Made by a program: the position numbers and the translations under genes
Notes under the pieces: generated by a model
Databases searched by the model: none
What the model was told of the DNA's origin: nothing
The model's input: only the letters and a program-made list of their open reading frames with translations
In this document: positions 47,416-63,750 of the stretch, one piece after another
Numbering within the stretch: position 1 is the stretch's first letter
Layout: the number at the start of each line of letters is the position of its first letter
Assembly (NCBI RefSeq): GCF_025698545.1
Contig: NC_068569.1
Location: 25,420,001-25,484,000, forward strand
Direction: 5' to 3'
Source: Gossypium raimondii
Taxonomy: Eukaryota > Streptophyta > Magnoliopsida > Malvales > Malvaceae
DNA: 64,000 bases

Positions 47416-47600
47416 AATAGCTGATTTGGGCCGAGCCGAGCCCAAGCCAAAAGAAATCTACCCGAGGCCTGACCCATTTAGAAAATGGGCCTTATTTTTT
47501 TTGTCCATGTCCATGTCCATTTTTCGGACTTATATTTTTGACCAAATCCTCTTATATTTTGAGCGATTTTTCAAATTTGGTCAGATAACCCAGCCTATGA
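47416..47600. repeat. Dispersed repeat with GGGCCGAGCCGAGCCC start
   Basis: A GC-rich block (GGGCCGAGCCGAGCCCAAGC) is followed by CCCGAGGCCTGACCCATTTA, GAAAATGGGCCTTA, a (TCCATG)n run and TTTTCGGACTTATATTTTTG. The stretch at 56104-56540 has the same vocabulary (GGGTTATTCGCTCAAGTCCG, ATGGATTTGGGCAAAA, TAAAATGGGCTTTAC). Both seem to be copies of one dispersed plant repeat. Its class is unknown. Confidence 0.4.
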
Positions 47601-47766
47601 TCAAGTTTACTTGCATTAGCTCAATTAAGATTTAAATTTACTTGATTCTTTTTGTTAGTACAAGGACTAAATTAACCCATTTACGATTAGTGAGACTAAT
47701 CTGATCAAGTTCCCATAAACGAGGGACTTGATAGGGAATTTCACCTATAAAAAACGTAGATGGTGC

Positions 47767-47852
47767 TGGGCTGGGCTTAGACAGAAGTTGTATGAGCCCA
47801 TGACATACTAATATTATTTACATTATAAAATGTTAGGGCAAAACTAGGGTTT
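47767..47852 (+). promoter_or_regulatory. Site II and telo-box elements upstream of RPL10
   Basis: TGGGCT occurs twice in overlap at 47767-47777, and its inverse AGCCCA occurs at 47795-47800. TAGGGTTT (telo-box) lies at 47845-47852, 58 bp before the start codon. Site II elements paired with a telo-box are known from plant ribosomal protein gene promoters, where TCP factors bind the site II motif. The match in content and position is direct; activity is inferred. Confidence 0.7.
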
Positions 47853-47909
47853 TCGGATTTGGCTGTTGCTGTTCCTTAATCTCAAATCTCATCTGCACCA
47901 GCCGACGAC

Positions 47910-49524
<1,615 letters not shown>

Positions 49525-51379
49525 ACTCTCAACTATCCAGCAAATTTTGAAGTTCTCTCCAAAAGCTTTCTGTTGAACTCGTTTCTGGTTTATCATTATA
49601 GTTGTGTTGCAGATCTTCCCTTAGTGGATTTTCAGGTTTAAAATATTTGGTTTAATGAATTGTTATTCACACCATTATTATGGAATTTAATTTTATTGCT
49701 ATTATTATTTCCATGTTGTTTCCTTGGGAAGCCTGTTGCCGTTTTCTTCCAATTGTTTTGTGAAATGCAGCAAGTAATTTAAGCGAAGCCGAGTAGCGTA
49801 TTTTTCTTTCTTTATGCTGTCAGTAAATTGGACAGTGCAGTGGTGTCCCATTTTACATAACCTATTCTTTGGTCCTTTTGGTGTGAATAATTTGACTTTT
49901 GTTCTATATCATCTTTACACTCAAAACAGGGATATTTTAGCAAAATAATGCAAAAACTATTTTTATTAAAATGATATAAACTTAATTTTATTTACCCTAA
50001 TTCTATGAATTGAAAAGCAAAAAAATTACAGATTCTCATTCACCAAATTGGGTTTGTTGATGGTAATTTTAAATCGTTAAAAGCATATATTAATAGTTTA
50101 GATATGTCATTGAATATTTTTACATTTGATATTTTATAGAAGTACAAATAAAAACACAAATCATTAAAATTTTTATGAAAGTCTACATGTCATATGTGAT
50201 AATCTCTTTTCTTAAATGGGGATCTTATTTGGCTGCCTACCAAGTGTGTGACTTGCGCAGAGAGTTTTTGCTTGACAATACATGCTTTTTTTTATTTTTG
50301 ACCAGAATTCACAATTAAGAATGATTTTCACCAAAAATATGGGCTAAATCTATATAGAACTAATAATTGAAGCAAAATGATTTAATAGCTAATGTTTGAG
50401 TTAGAATTAAAATTTCAAAATTTAAAATAGTATAGGGACTAAAATTAACCAATTCAAAAATACAAAGACTAAAATTGATCAAATCAAAATGTATAGATTA
50501 AATCCATAATACAATTGACTAATCGTAGAATTTAACCAAATCAAAAAATTATTTTAAGGGCTTTTTACTAAAATAAGACTATAATATTGTTTTCTTTTAC
50601 TAGAATGATATAAACCTAATTTTATTTACTCAAGTGATATGAATTCAACAGTGAAAAATATTGTGGATTCTCATGTCCCATATTGGGTTTATTGGTCGGG
50701 ATTTGGGCATGATAAACGGTGACAGAACCAATAAAATCTCTCTCTAATTTTATACTTTGTATTTTTGAATAGATCAATTTTAGTCTTCATATTTTTAAAT
50801 TTTATTATTTTAATTCTAACTCAAAACATTAGCCATTAAATTTTTTATTTAAATTCAATTAGTAGTCCTATACTATTTGTATAGTTGTAAATTTAGTCTA
50901 TATTTTTCGATCGTATCATTGTAAGTCGCGAATTATGAAATTTCAATTTTAACACAAATGATAGTCGTTAAACCATTAACTAAAATTTTAATAATATGTG
51001 AAAATAACAAGCTAACATGGGATTACACAGATAATAATATGTTTGGCATATCAAATTTTGAAAATAGCAAAACTTAATAAATTTAACAATCATCATTTTG
51101 GTGAGCACTGAAATTTTAAAAACTGAAAAGTACAAGGACTAAAAATGACCAAATTAAAGTACAAGGATCAAATCTACAACTTCTGAAAGTACAGGGACTA
51201 ATAGCAGAATTTAACCTTTTGATTTTGACTACGAATCAGTAGTAAACATCAGCTGCAACACCAAATGCAGAAAGCAGAGTTGTTTTAAACAAGTCCAAAA
51301 ACATAAATATATAGTTCATATATAGTTAACTGTTTCAATAAACTAAAGGAGAGAAGCTAGATAGCACAGCCATAGAATA
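49525..51379. repeat. Intergenic, with inverted and direct repeats
   Basis: After the RPL10 3' UTR the DNA is repeat-rich. Direct copies lie at about 49930-50070 and 50565-50715 (both AATGATATAAAC then TTAATTTTATTTAC then GATTCTCAT then ATTGGGTTTRTTG). Inverted arms of about 100 bp lie at 50381-50490 and 50752-50853 (GCTAATGTTTGAGTTAGAAT and its inverse). No coding sequence is seen. It is probably a composite of old non-autonomous elements. Confidence 0.5.
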
Positions 51380-53873
<2,494 letters not shown>

Positions 53874-55445
53874 GCTGGTTATGAAAAGACGTGGTAACTT
53901 TAAAAAGGCTTTGAGGCTAAGGCTAGAAACTTCCAAATGATTCTGGCATGCAGTTAGATGAGGAAGGGCACCGTACAATGGCCTTAAACAAGTGGAAGTT
54001 AATGAATGCAACAGGAGTTCCAAGAAAACTTCGAAGCAAGCAAGCCAAAATCCAGACAAGAAAATCGTTCTTGTTTCCCGATTTGCAGGAAACTGTGGAT
54101 GCAACAGTGCTGCTTGAATTCATGAAGATCAGATTTGCAAAGCTGTAGAGTGTAGACCAAGGCAACATGAAGTCAGTTTCAGCTGTCAGTGGAAGTCTAT
54201 CGTGTCACCTTAACGTAGTATTAATATAGAAAAAATTAAATGTATTTAAAATGGAAAAAGGAAAAAGATCGCCCAATTGTATGTATTATAACGACTTGCA
54301 AAGAAGAGTGAATAGTCGATGTGAAGTAGCTAAAATATCTACAGTGTTGCATCATTCATGAAGAAATGCATTACTGCATCTTTCTTCCACAAACACTACC
54401 CCTTTGTTTTCTTGCATTTCAGGTTTCAAAATTGATTATAAACCTCTTCTGTAGAACAACTGAAACTCAATATTAAGTTTCCATCATTCGACTTCATGTT
54501 AGGCTAAGGCGTGCAGACTGCTACCATTCGCAGGAGGAAATTCACTTGGATAAGTTTAAGGTAAACTACCTATTAGTCACTCTAAATAGAGGTTGTTACT
54601 ATTTTGGTCACCGCAAAAAAAAAAAAGAAAAAAAAAATGGTCAAATTGGTCACTTCATCATTAAATGGTAACTGAAATCGAACAATTGATTTCCACATTA
54701 GTCACTCTAAAACTGTTAGCCACTCTAAATAGGGGTCATTTCTATTTTGATCACTCCAAAATTTTTTGTACAAATGCACCGTTGGTCTTTTATTACCATT
54801 TAATAGTGAAGTGATCAATTTAATCAAAATTTCTTTAGATGACCAAATTAACAAGAAAATTATTTGGGGTGACCAAAATAGGAGAGCAACCAAAAGTGTA
54901 ATAATTTACCCATAGATAATTTTTTACCTGATATATTGGAAGCATCTTTGATATCTAGATTCACTTCTATCATTTATAATGCTATTTTTCTCCTGATTCA
55001 TAAGATATTCTTTTCATCTAACAATAAGCGTTCAAATTAAAGCACACTTTTCCTATTTGATTTATAGCTCGAAAATTCAAATCAACAAACAGTTATAACT
55101 TTCACCAATGTCCAGATTACGTAATTCAGTAACATGGTGGTAAAAAGCAAACAAAATCACATATAATTCATCACGAAATTAAAAAAAAAAAAAGAACAAC
55201 GAAATCATAGTCAGATCTGTGCATATTATTCCAAGGACAAATCAGAAACGCAATTTAAAGCTCAAAATTTGATTCTCAAACCATTAAAAAGAACAATTCA
55301 TGTGAGAAGAAACAAGAGCAGTAAACAGAAGAGAAAATCTATAAAATGAAAAAGAAGAAAGGAGGGACCTGTGGAGGATTGCAGAGGCAATTCGGAGACG
55401 AAAGCTTTCGTGAAAGAAAGAAAAGCTTTTAAAAAAGTGAGGGCC
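53874..55445 (-). promoter_or_regulatory. 5' leader with a leader intron upstream of the S6 kinase
   Basis: On the minus strand a likely leader exon at about 55440-55369 ends TCCTCCACAG|GTCCCT, and a plausible acceptor CTCTACAG lies at 54143-54145. This would give a 5' UTR intron of about 1.2 kb with the second leader exon running from 54142 to the start codon. The leader exons are CT-rich and GAAAG-rich. The intron contains the MITE at 54559-54911. The splice sites are read by eye only. Confidence 0.45.
54559..54911. mobile_element. MITE in the S6 kinase leader intron
   Basis: The inverted ends are AGGTAAACTACCTATTAGTC on the left and, reversed, GGGTAAATTATTACACTTTT on the right. Both lead into CTATTTTGGTCACC. 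The interior holds further TTGGTCACTTCA and CACTCTAAATAG words, some duplicated (TCACTCTAAATAGAGGT and CCACTCTAAATAGGGGT). It is about 353 bp and non-coding. The type is the same as the partial element at 45885. Confidence 0.7.
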
Positions 55446-58400
55446 TCGTTTATAGTTTAAAATAGTAATAATAGTTAAAAATAAAATATTCGTTTACGGA
55501 TTCTTCTGTATTTTCGTGGCAAATTTTTGATTGGTTGACGTAGCCGCGCGCAAGATCGATAGTGGCCTGGCGTTTTGGATTAGTCAACATCTAGAGCCGG
55601 GCCGGCCCGGGCTGGTTGGGTATAGTAAAAATTTTGCTTTTATCATTATTAAAATAATCTTTTTGAAGTGGATTCGACTTCAAATTATTTCACGACTTAT
55701 ATTATTAAAAAAACATAAATGTATTGAAAAGGAATATTCTTAATATTCCATCTCAACATAGTTTCTTTTGAATGGGAATTACTTTTCAAAGTTTTTTTTA
55801 CTACTTGTTTAAAATTTAAATATTTAGTATTATTGTTAAATTCGTTAATATTATGATATTTTAGTTTAAATATAAAAATAAATAAATTATTGCTAATAAT
55901 ATTCATATCAATCGAACTAAGGCTCAATCGTCTTTTTTATACAAAAGTTAAATTACTCATAACTCTTAATTTATAAAACAAAATTTATGCGTTCAAATTG
56001 TTGCAACAATAATAATATAAACTAAATTAAATTTCGTTTCACGTTTCGAATTAAACCTAAATAACTTGTGGGTGTCTCGCTTATATACTTTAATAAATGC
56101 TATCAACTAGACATATCCATTGGTTGGGTTATTCGCTCAAGTCCGAAGGTCTGTTCGAATATTGGGTAAAAATATTAAGCCCAAAAAATGGATTTGGGCA
56201 AAAAATTAGACCTATTTAAAATATAGACTCGACCCGTTTTTAAATTTGTAATATTTTATATTATGTAATTTAGAACACATTAAAAAAATAAACCTATACT
56301 AAATATATAATACTACTCTAATATAAACATTAAAATAATGTTAAGATGGTTATATAAAAAATTTAATAAATAAAAAATTATAAATTTAAAAATAATATGG
56401 ACGAGCCTAAAATGGGCTTTACTTAATCTTTTACAAATATAGACGAGTTCGGACAAAATTTTAAACTTATATTTCAAACTGAACCGAAGTTGAACAAACC
56501 ATGAGCATTGAGCTCCTACCCAACTTCCCGAAATGAGCATGGATGAAAATAAAAAGGATGGAATTACCCTTCTACATCTCTACAAATTCGCCCTAATAGA
56601 TATATAATTATTTATTGGACCCAACAAATCATCAAAATCTGATAATTTTAGACATAAAGTCAGTAAAACAAAACAAAATCATGTTGTAAACGTGTTACTC
56701 GTTTTGACATTTAATTCATTGATACATAAATATTTTAATAGTGATAGTCATACTCTTCATCATAATAAATGATGTGTGTATGACACTACATCACAAAAAT
56801 CCTCACCAACCTTATCACTACAATAATTGGAGGAAAAAGAAATGTGATCCACTGTTTTGATCCATTAAGTCTACTCCCTTTTATCCTTTTTCGATTTATA
56901 TGTATATGAGTTAAAGGTTGAAAAACCACATTAGTTTACATTTGTTTCAAATTTCTGTCAAAACTAATGTTGGAACAAGTGTTTCGACAAAATTGTATTG
57001 CAAAATTTAAACAAAAAAAAAAAAGGTAAAAGAATAATAGGAGATTAGAAATGTTGACATGGTTTGGGTAAATAATCTTATTTCTGGTGAGCCTTGTTCA
57101 GAGAATGAATTTACTAAGCAATTTTCGAAGAAACAGTTGATTTAAACCTAATCTACCCAACACTCACACGGATAATTGTAGTTTCAATGTTGCTCAATTG
57201 GTTGCATTCACTCTCTTCCATATAAACACCAGCAAAATACTCCCAAGAAGTACAAATAAAACCATTTGAAAACTAAATGTGAAGTGGTTATAAATTCAAC
57301 ATTTGAAATATGAATATCACCAATTTATCATAAGATACTTTGACTTTTATTAAAAACTGTTAAAACTCATTTTACTACAATAAGTTTGATAGTCAAAGTT
57401 TTTAACAAAAGTCATGTGCTACGTCCTATATCTAGCAACTACTTTAGGATTCTACTAAACAATCTATAGGAAGTAGTCTCTAACTTTCTCTACTTGCATA
57501 GGCAAGCTTCAAATGTTTTCACAACCTTTTTCTCACTTTGCTTATTTTAGTATAAGTTTTGAGTCTTGTTAAGCACTACAAGTCCAATCTACTTAATTGT
57601 GAAACATAGTGTACCAACCAAGTATAGGACTTTATCAAAGTAGTCTTTCTCTCACTACTTTAAAAAGTTTGATGCACGTGAAAATGCCAACCTAATTAAC
57701 ATTTTCTTGATAAATCTTACTATAGTACCTTTGAACTCTAATGCATATGATTTTCCATAACAGTATAACATCTTTAATCGATATCAACATGATAGAAAAG
57801 GGTTTGGACAAGATTATCTTTATAAACTGGTATCAGTCCATACTTTTCATGCCTTGTTATCTTTTCACTAGATAATGACTAAGTAAGATGGTCGGCTAAA
57901 ATATGATTAATGGGTGAATATCACACACCATTTTACCCTCTCTTTTTTTGTTACATCTCTTATATGATAGTACATCATAGTAATATCTTTATTATTGCTT
58001 GAGATACTCTCATTTTTGGTGTTATAAATAATTGTTTGGTTATTACAATACAAAATGATGGGTCATTTGAGTGTTTCAGATAAAAAATACGTTTTAGGAA
58101 TTTTTTATTTGTGAGATATCTTTACTTACTAGTGACATAGCAATAAAGTCAAATTTCATAGATGATAAAGCAAGAAATGTTTGCTTTGCAAAACCCCCTA
58201 ACCTGAGCTGATAGCGGTCTTAATCAGATGATGTTACATTCGATGCTTAGAGGCATCGTTAGTGACACGATCAATGGACGATGACTTTATAACGATTGGG
58301 TGACTTTGTTATATTGCACAATTAATCTATAGTACCTATAAGAGGTTTTAGGTCCGACTATATGATCTATGTTAGCTTTCGAAGCTAACCATGAGGTATT

Positions 58401-60050
58401 GTTATCTTTATGAGAAATATTGATAATGGCAGAGTATGATCCAAGAAAAGGCCACCCGGTGGTTTCTTAGTTTACAAGAAATGCCTTTGTTTATACATAC
58501 ACTAGATGGACAATTATATTGGACACTCCTTTGATGGACATACACTTGCTTATGAATTCATGTACTTAATTATTGGACGAAAATTGCTAGATTATCCGAT
58601 TAGAACCTCCATTTTGTGTGGATTCTAATTGAGTACTAAAATTTAATCTTAATACGAAACCAAGAGTGGATCCTCTAACTTCAACATATTTTCTTCCAAT
58701 CATTTGTTTATATTATTATTATTTTTAGTTAAATTTTTGCGTTGATTTTTTTTATTTCTAGTGTTTTTTGTTTCTACTTTCATTTTCGACACCTATTCCA
58801 AAGTTAAGTATTAAATATTTGTTCTAACATAATACTTTTAATCTTGTAAGTTCTAATCAACTTCCATGTAGATCAACCTCGAACTCTCAAGATTTTATTG
58901 CTTGAATATAACCCACACTTAAATTATAGACCTAGAAAGTGTTTGTCAGAGGACTCACCCATAAATACGAATTTTCAATCCTTGAGCTCTTCATATATCT
59001 TAAAGACATTCCTCTAAGAAGTGGATTATAGTTTAATTAGGGTAAATCTATGTTTAAATTTATAAATGGATTAATATAATTTTAGCTTGGAAGTTGGCAA
59101 TTTAATTTGTATTGATATATGTAATAATGACATATAATTAAACATTTTGAAAATGGAAAATTAAAAATATATATTTTATAAATTCTTTAAAGAAAATAAA
59201 TACTTCATAAAATTTTAATTTTTTTCAAATTTGAAATTCTATAAAATTTTTGCAAATATCAAATTGACATTCATAATCTACATGATAATGCATAAAATAT
59301 GATAGTTTGATTGTTGAAATATTAATCATACAAAAATTATAAAATGTGTAAAATCACTTTAGGTCTACATGAGAATAAAAGAAACTCCTTTCCTACTTTT
59401 CACAATGATCAATAATACACACCCGTACACATATACCTCAGTTTTGACATTTCCTCTTACGCATGAAAATTAAAAACACTCTCCTCTACTTTCAACCATT
59501 AAATATATATTAATATAAATAATATTCTAAAACAATAGGATAAAAAATACATTATTTTAGAAATTTCAAAAAAGTATTATTAAAAATTACATACATGACA
59601 ACTATAATTATATTAATAAATTTAATATGATAGAGTGTTTGAGATTCATAACCCAAAAAATGAAGTAAAAATAAAAGAATATATAAATAGTATGGTAAAG
59701 ATCAAAAATTGTATTTGTTATATTTCCTTGAGATTAATTATACTTGATGCTATTTTGTTGGATGACACTTAGGAAAAAGTTAAAAAAATTAATATAATAA
59801 TATTTTTATAATAATATTCTATCTTTAATAATTATATTAATAATAATCACCTTTTTATAAAAAAATTCTCTTTTTCTTTTTATATATATTTTCACTCACA
59901 TATCGGTTGCAATATGATTTAGATTTTGTTTAACAATGTTTTTCAAAATATTTTTTAGGTCAAAAGCAATTTTAAAGCTATAAGCAATTCTTTTTGGTGA
60001 ATAAGCTATAAGCAATATTAAACAAACAATTTTTAATAATTTTGGGATGC
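55446..60050. other. Long AT-rich intergenic region, no gene recognised
   Basis: 55446-55620 is the probable S6 kinase promoter, with a GGGCCGGCCCGGGCTGG patch near 55598. 56104-56540 is a copy of the dispersed repeat described at 47416. 57030-57260 has ACATGGTTTGGGTAAATAAT followed by TTCAGAGAATGAATTTACTA, which recalls Copia-type LTRs, but no ends were found. 58130-58700 is of mixed composition. The remainder to 60050 is very AT-rich. No open frame of interest. Confidence 0.4.
56104..56540. repeat. Dispersed repeat, related to the one at 47416
   Basis: Words such as TTGGGTTATTCGCTCAAGTC, GGATTTGGGCAAAAAATTAG, TAGACTCGACCCG, GGACGAGCCTAAAATGGGC and GAGCTCCTACCCAACTTC occur in the order seen in a common plant repeat of the GGCCCG type. 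It is decayed. Confidence 0.35.
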
Positions 60051-60054
60051 TTTT

Positions 60055-60410
60055 GAGGAACTTGAAGTAGTTTGGAATCTACGACTAAAAAGGGTGGTGA
60101 TTGAGATAAATAGTACTGCAGTTATTCATTTGATTCAAGCAATTTCAGTAGAACAACATCACCCAATTGTGTTACAAGTCATTAAAGATATATTCCAACT
60201 ATCTTGGATGATTCGGGTTACATATGTATTTAGAGACGGTAACCGAATAGCCGATGGTTTGGCATCAAGGGCGTCCTCAAGGCCTTGTTATGGTTTTTAT
60301 ATACAACTGTCGGATGAAGTTCTTCAACTACTACACAATAATTACTCTGAAATAATTTGACCTCGCCTAGCCTTGTTATGGTTTTTATCCTTCTTATTGT
60401 ACCAAAAAGA
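60055..60410 (+). mobile_element. 5'-truncated LINE: RNase H domain and 3' end
   Basis: Translation from about 60055 gives WNLRLKRVVIEINSTAVIHL, then HHPIVLQVIKDIFQLSW, then VTYVFRDGNRIADGLASRAS and a stop at 60358-60360. This is the C-terminal half of the RNase H (RVT_3-type) domain at the end of plant LINE ORF2: E in the VIEIN position, then H/VFRDGNRIADGLA with the last catalytic Asp region. After the stop comes GTACCAAAAAGAAAAG, an A-rich tail like those of LINEs. No reverse transcriptase precedes it, so the copy is 5'-truncated, as LINEs usually are. Confidence 0.75.
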
Positions 60411-61366
60411 AAAGTGTTTTTAAACACAAACAAAAAAGCTATAATTTCTATCTCTTGTGTTTGGAAAATATTTTATGTAATATTTATATTGAGTATATAA
60501 TGATTTCCTTATTAAAATTTATTTCAAATATATAACATTAGATGTTTGAATTTATAACGGTTATATTTTAATATTTAAAGTATAATTTATATATTTAATT
60601 TAAATTTTACGGACGATTAATATTAATTATTTAAAATATTCTAAATTTATATTTCTTATATTAAAATATTAATAATAAGTTACAATAAACTAATTTCTTA
60701 TATTTTTAAAATATTGACAAATTTAAACACCAGTTAAATGCATATTTTTTTACTTTACATCGTCATAATTAAAATTGACATTTTTTATTTTGAAAATAAA
60801 ATGTTCACAAATACTTTTAAAAGAGAAGCTAAATTAACCCTTATTATATAATAACTGCTAAGAGAATTATCAACTATTAAGGGTTTAATTCCGGTGTTTG
60901 GCTTATTTGTCATAGATATTCACTTCACAGCCTACGTCATAATGATTGTTTGTTTGTAATGTGTGTAGCAGTGATTTGATCTTGTCAAAATATGTGTGAA
61001 TTGTAGAAAGAAAAGAAAACACTATTATGGATTTAATTAGTGAAAAATGTCTAAAAAAATGAAGAGACAAATTCATCAATACTTCAACTGGTCTTGTTTT
61101 ATGTCCAGTTTTGGTTCTAAGGAGTAATCTCAATCTCAAGGATAGCTGTGATCAAAACAAACTTGGTAATTGATAAGAAAAGGAAAAAAAAATCTCAATA
61201 CAAGCAAAATAATAAATTGAATTTCATAAATTCAAAGGAAAATCATGAAATCATTATTTATGAGGAAATGTAGGTTCCATGATTGATTGATGGATTTCAC
61301 ACTCTAAAAATAGCAACACAAGAATGAGGCATTGACTTTTATAGAAATGGGGGTGGGGGGTACTAA
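60411..61366. other. AT-rich intergenic and 3' UTR of the methylesterase gene
   Basis: 60470-60890 is very AT-rich without features. 61140-61366 is probably the 3' UTR of the minus-strand methylesterase gene, with a GGGGGTGGGGGG run just after its stop codon (about 61350-61361). No other gene. Confidence 0.45.
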
Positions 61367-63750
61367 CTACTTATATCCAGCTGAAGTTGCTGCAACTTTA
61401 AGGAGTAGGCCGAAGAGTGAAAAAGGGGCAGAGAAAAAGGGGCTGTGGTCACTATCCAAAACATGCACTTGAGATGGCGGCCATTTCTTTATCATCGCCT
61501 CCTGTTGCTCTGGTTTTATAACATTATCATGCATCGTCTTAATGTATATCCGCCCCACTTTCTCCACCATTTCCCCATCTTCTTTGAATCGAGCACTCTG
61601 CAATGCTAGGGTCGGTCCTGGCCTTAAAAGCAGTGCTGCTAGAGTCGAATCCTGCACCACCCACCATGCACCATTTCCCATATGGGTGTTAGTAAAAAAG
61701 AAGAGAGGGTGTGTGGGGTAGAGTGGCATGGCAAAAGCATAACATAGGAGAGACCAATGCAATAAAGGTAGTGTCAAACTCAATAATACCTCTTGAGGGC
61801 TCATTTGATAGATGATTTTACGTTGGAATTCCTTTTTCACCATGGCAGTGGTTGGAGGCTGCTCAGCTCCCAATCCAAATCCCAATTCGTACACATCACC
61901 AAATTGGGAAAAATCAGGTACTCCCTGTTTCACAATTAATTATTGCTTACTTTTCCCCCCCTTTCTTTTTCCAGGATAATCATCATAACTTTTAACTAAC
62001 CGCAAACTCATCATAAAATTCATTAAGCAACAAATCCCAAATTGATTATATATTATATATGCTTCTATGATCCTGCTTTTCTCTCTCAACTCTCAATCAT
62101 TGGAGGTAGATTAACAAAATTAGTAGGCCAGGGGAGACATAAAAGTAAAGTTGAATTGAACAATGGCATTGTGGGCTAAGGCCAACTACGAGGACATGAA
62201 AAGAATAAAAGTAGAATGCATGTAGTTAGTACTTTTGCTGCTTCATCAGACAACAAATGCATGCATTTCATGCAATAATTGAAGGAAGGGGGACTTATAT
62301 CCATTGATATTGGCTGTCCGTCTCAAAGCATTGAAACAAACATTACAGAAGACTAATCCATGTCGAGCTGGAAACGACTATGATAAAACCCTGGTGAGGC
62401 AGCTACCACAGCTTATTAGTGAGAATCAGAAGTGAAGTTTCAAGTTTTGGGAAAACTGATGGGGGAATAGATTCTATTGGATGTAATATTGTGAAAGGAA
62501 CCAAAAGTAGCGTTGGGTTGGCCTTGACCTTATTCTCAGAAGTAGGTAAGGGCGTTTTTTTATTCCCATACAAGAGCCTAAAGGAGGGAGTGGTGTGGAT
62601 GGGAATAGGACGCATGTGGTGGCATTGGCAGACTTGAGGTATGTGTGTATTATTGATGCTTCTTTTGTCCTTAACTTCACCAGAAAACCACTCCCTTGAA
62701 ATGGTACAGAAAAGTATGAAAGACACAAAATGTTGTGTTTCCTCCTCCTCTCTCGACCCCTGTTTGTGCCTATTGGTTTGTGCGGTTCAGAATAAAGGAC
62801 TTAAAAAGGGAAAGAGATAATTTGGTATTATTTACCAACCAACCAACCAACCACCTATACAGGTATTTGTAGACTAGTATGTCATGTATTGCAAGCTGTG
62901 AACCTCGAACGGTTACTGAAAAAAGTAATGCACACTGGACACTGAGATGTAACGTCTGTAAAGTTTTGGATTCCTGTATGTATAATATATATATATATAT
63001 ATATATAAATTAACACACGGGATTAAGGAAATGGCTGACAGCCAAGCCTATATGAAAACAGTTGGCACTTGGAAACCATGAACCATCTCTTAGCGTTACC
63101 AACAACAACCCCTAATAATTCAAAAACCAAAGATGCATACCAGATTAAAACTCCAACCCAGAATTCAACATACGACAGCAGCATGAGAAAACTAAGAAGA
63201 AAATAAAAAAGATGAGTTGGTTGGAGAAGTTTTTTACATCTTTGGTATCTTGATCAGTCAAGAAGCCTGATTTTAGCATGGTGGCTGCTACATACACCGC
63301 CAGACGGATTTTGTTGGCGAATTTGTGAGTGGCTTGCGTTACACTTAACCCTCCAGCACTATGACCTACCAATATTACCTGTAAATTATATGATCAGATG
63401 AGCTCAGCTGTGTGTTTTTGGCAGCATATCATTTATTAATAACATGGAAGAATTGAAGATATATCTGAAATAATAAGAAGAACCTGTTCAGAATGAGGCA
63501 AGGCAGACATGAAGTCCATGAGAGGCTTGTTATAATCATCAAAAGATACAATAGAATTAGCATCAGAGCGATCAGTCCCTGCGCCTTTGAGGTCTATGCA
63601 TGAAACCTTGTAACCAGAAATCTCCATGAGGCACTTGATTCTGTACCAGCACCAAGCTCCTCCACCAAGACCATGAACCAGCACGAAGTGTGGATTATTC
63701 ATGGCTGCTGTTTCCTTTTCTGTCATACTCATCGTCACCTCCTCTTCCAT
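61367..63750 (-). CDS. MES17: Methylesterase of the MES17 type (alpha/beta hydrolase)
   Basis: Minus-strand exons: 63750-63484, 63378-63238, 61924-61790 and 61651-61367, in phase, giving 275 residues. Oxyanion region FVLVHGLGGGAWCWY from residue 22; nucleophile elbow VGHSAGGLS with Ser96; Asp223 in KTMHDNV; His250 in DSDHSPFFS. Diagnostic stretches IKCLMEISGYKVSCIDLKG and GVPDFSQFGDVYELGFGLG match the MES17 subgroup, which in Arabidopsis hydrolyses methyl-IAA to free auxin. The substrate here is inferred. Intron 2 is long (about 1.3 kb) and holds a (TA)n run. The start at 63750 gives 20 residues before PHFVL, as in the family; an in-frame ATG at 63828 would add 26 residues. The catalytic triad is complete. 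Confidence 0.95.
62983..63008. repeat. (TA)n microsatellite in methylesterase intron 2
   Basis: An uninterrupted run of about 12 TA units. Likely polymorphic. Confidence 0.9.
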
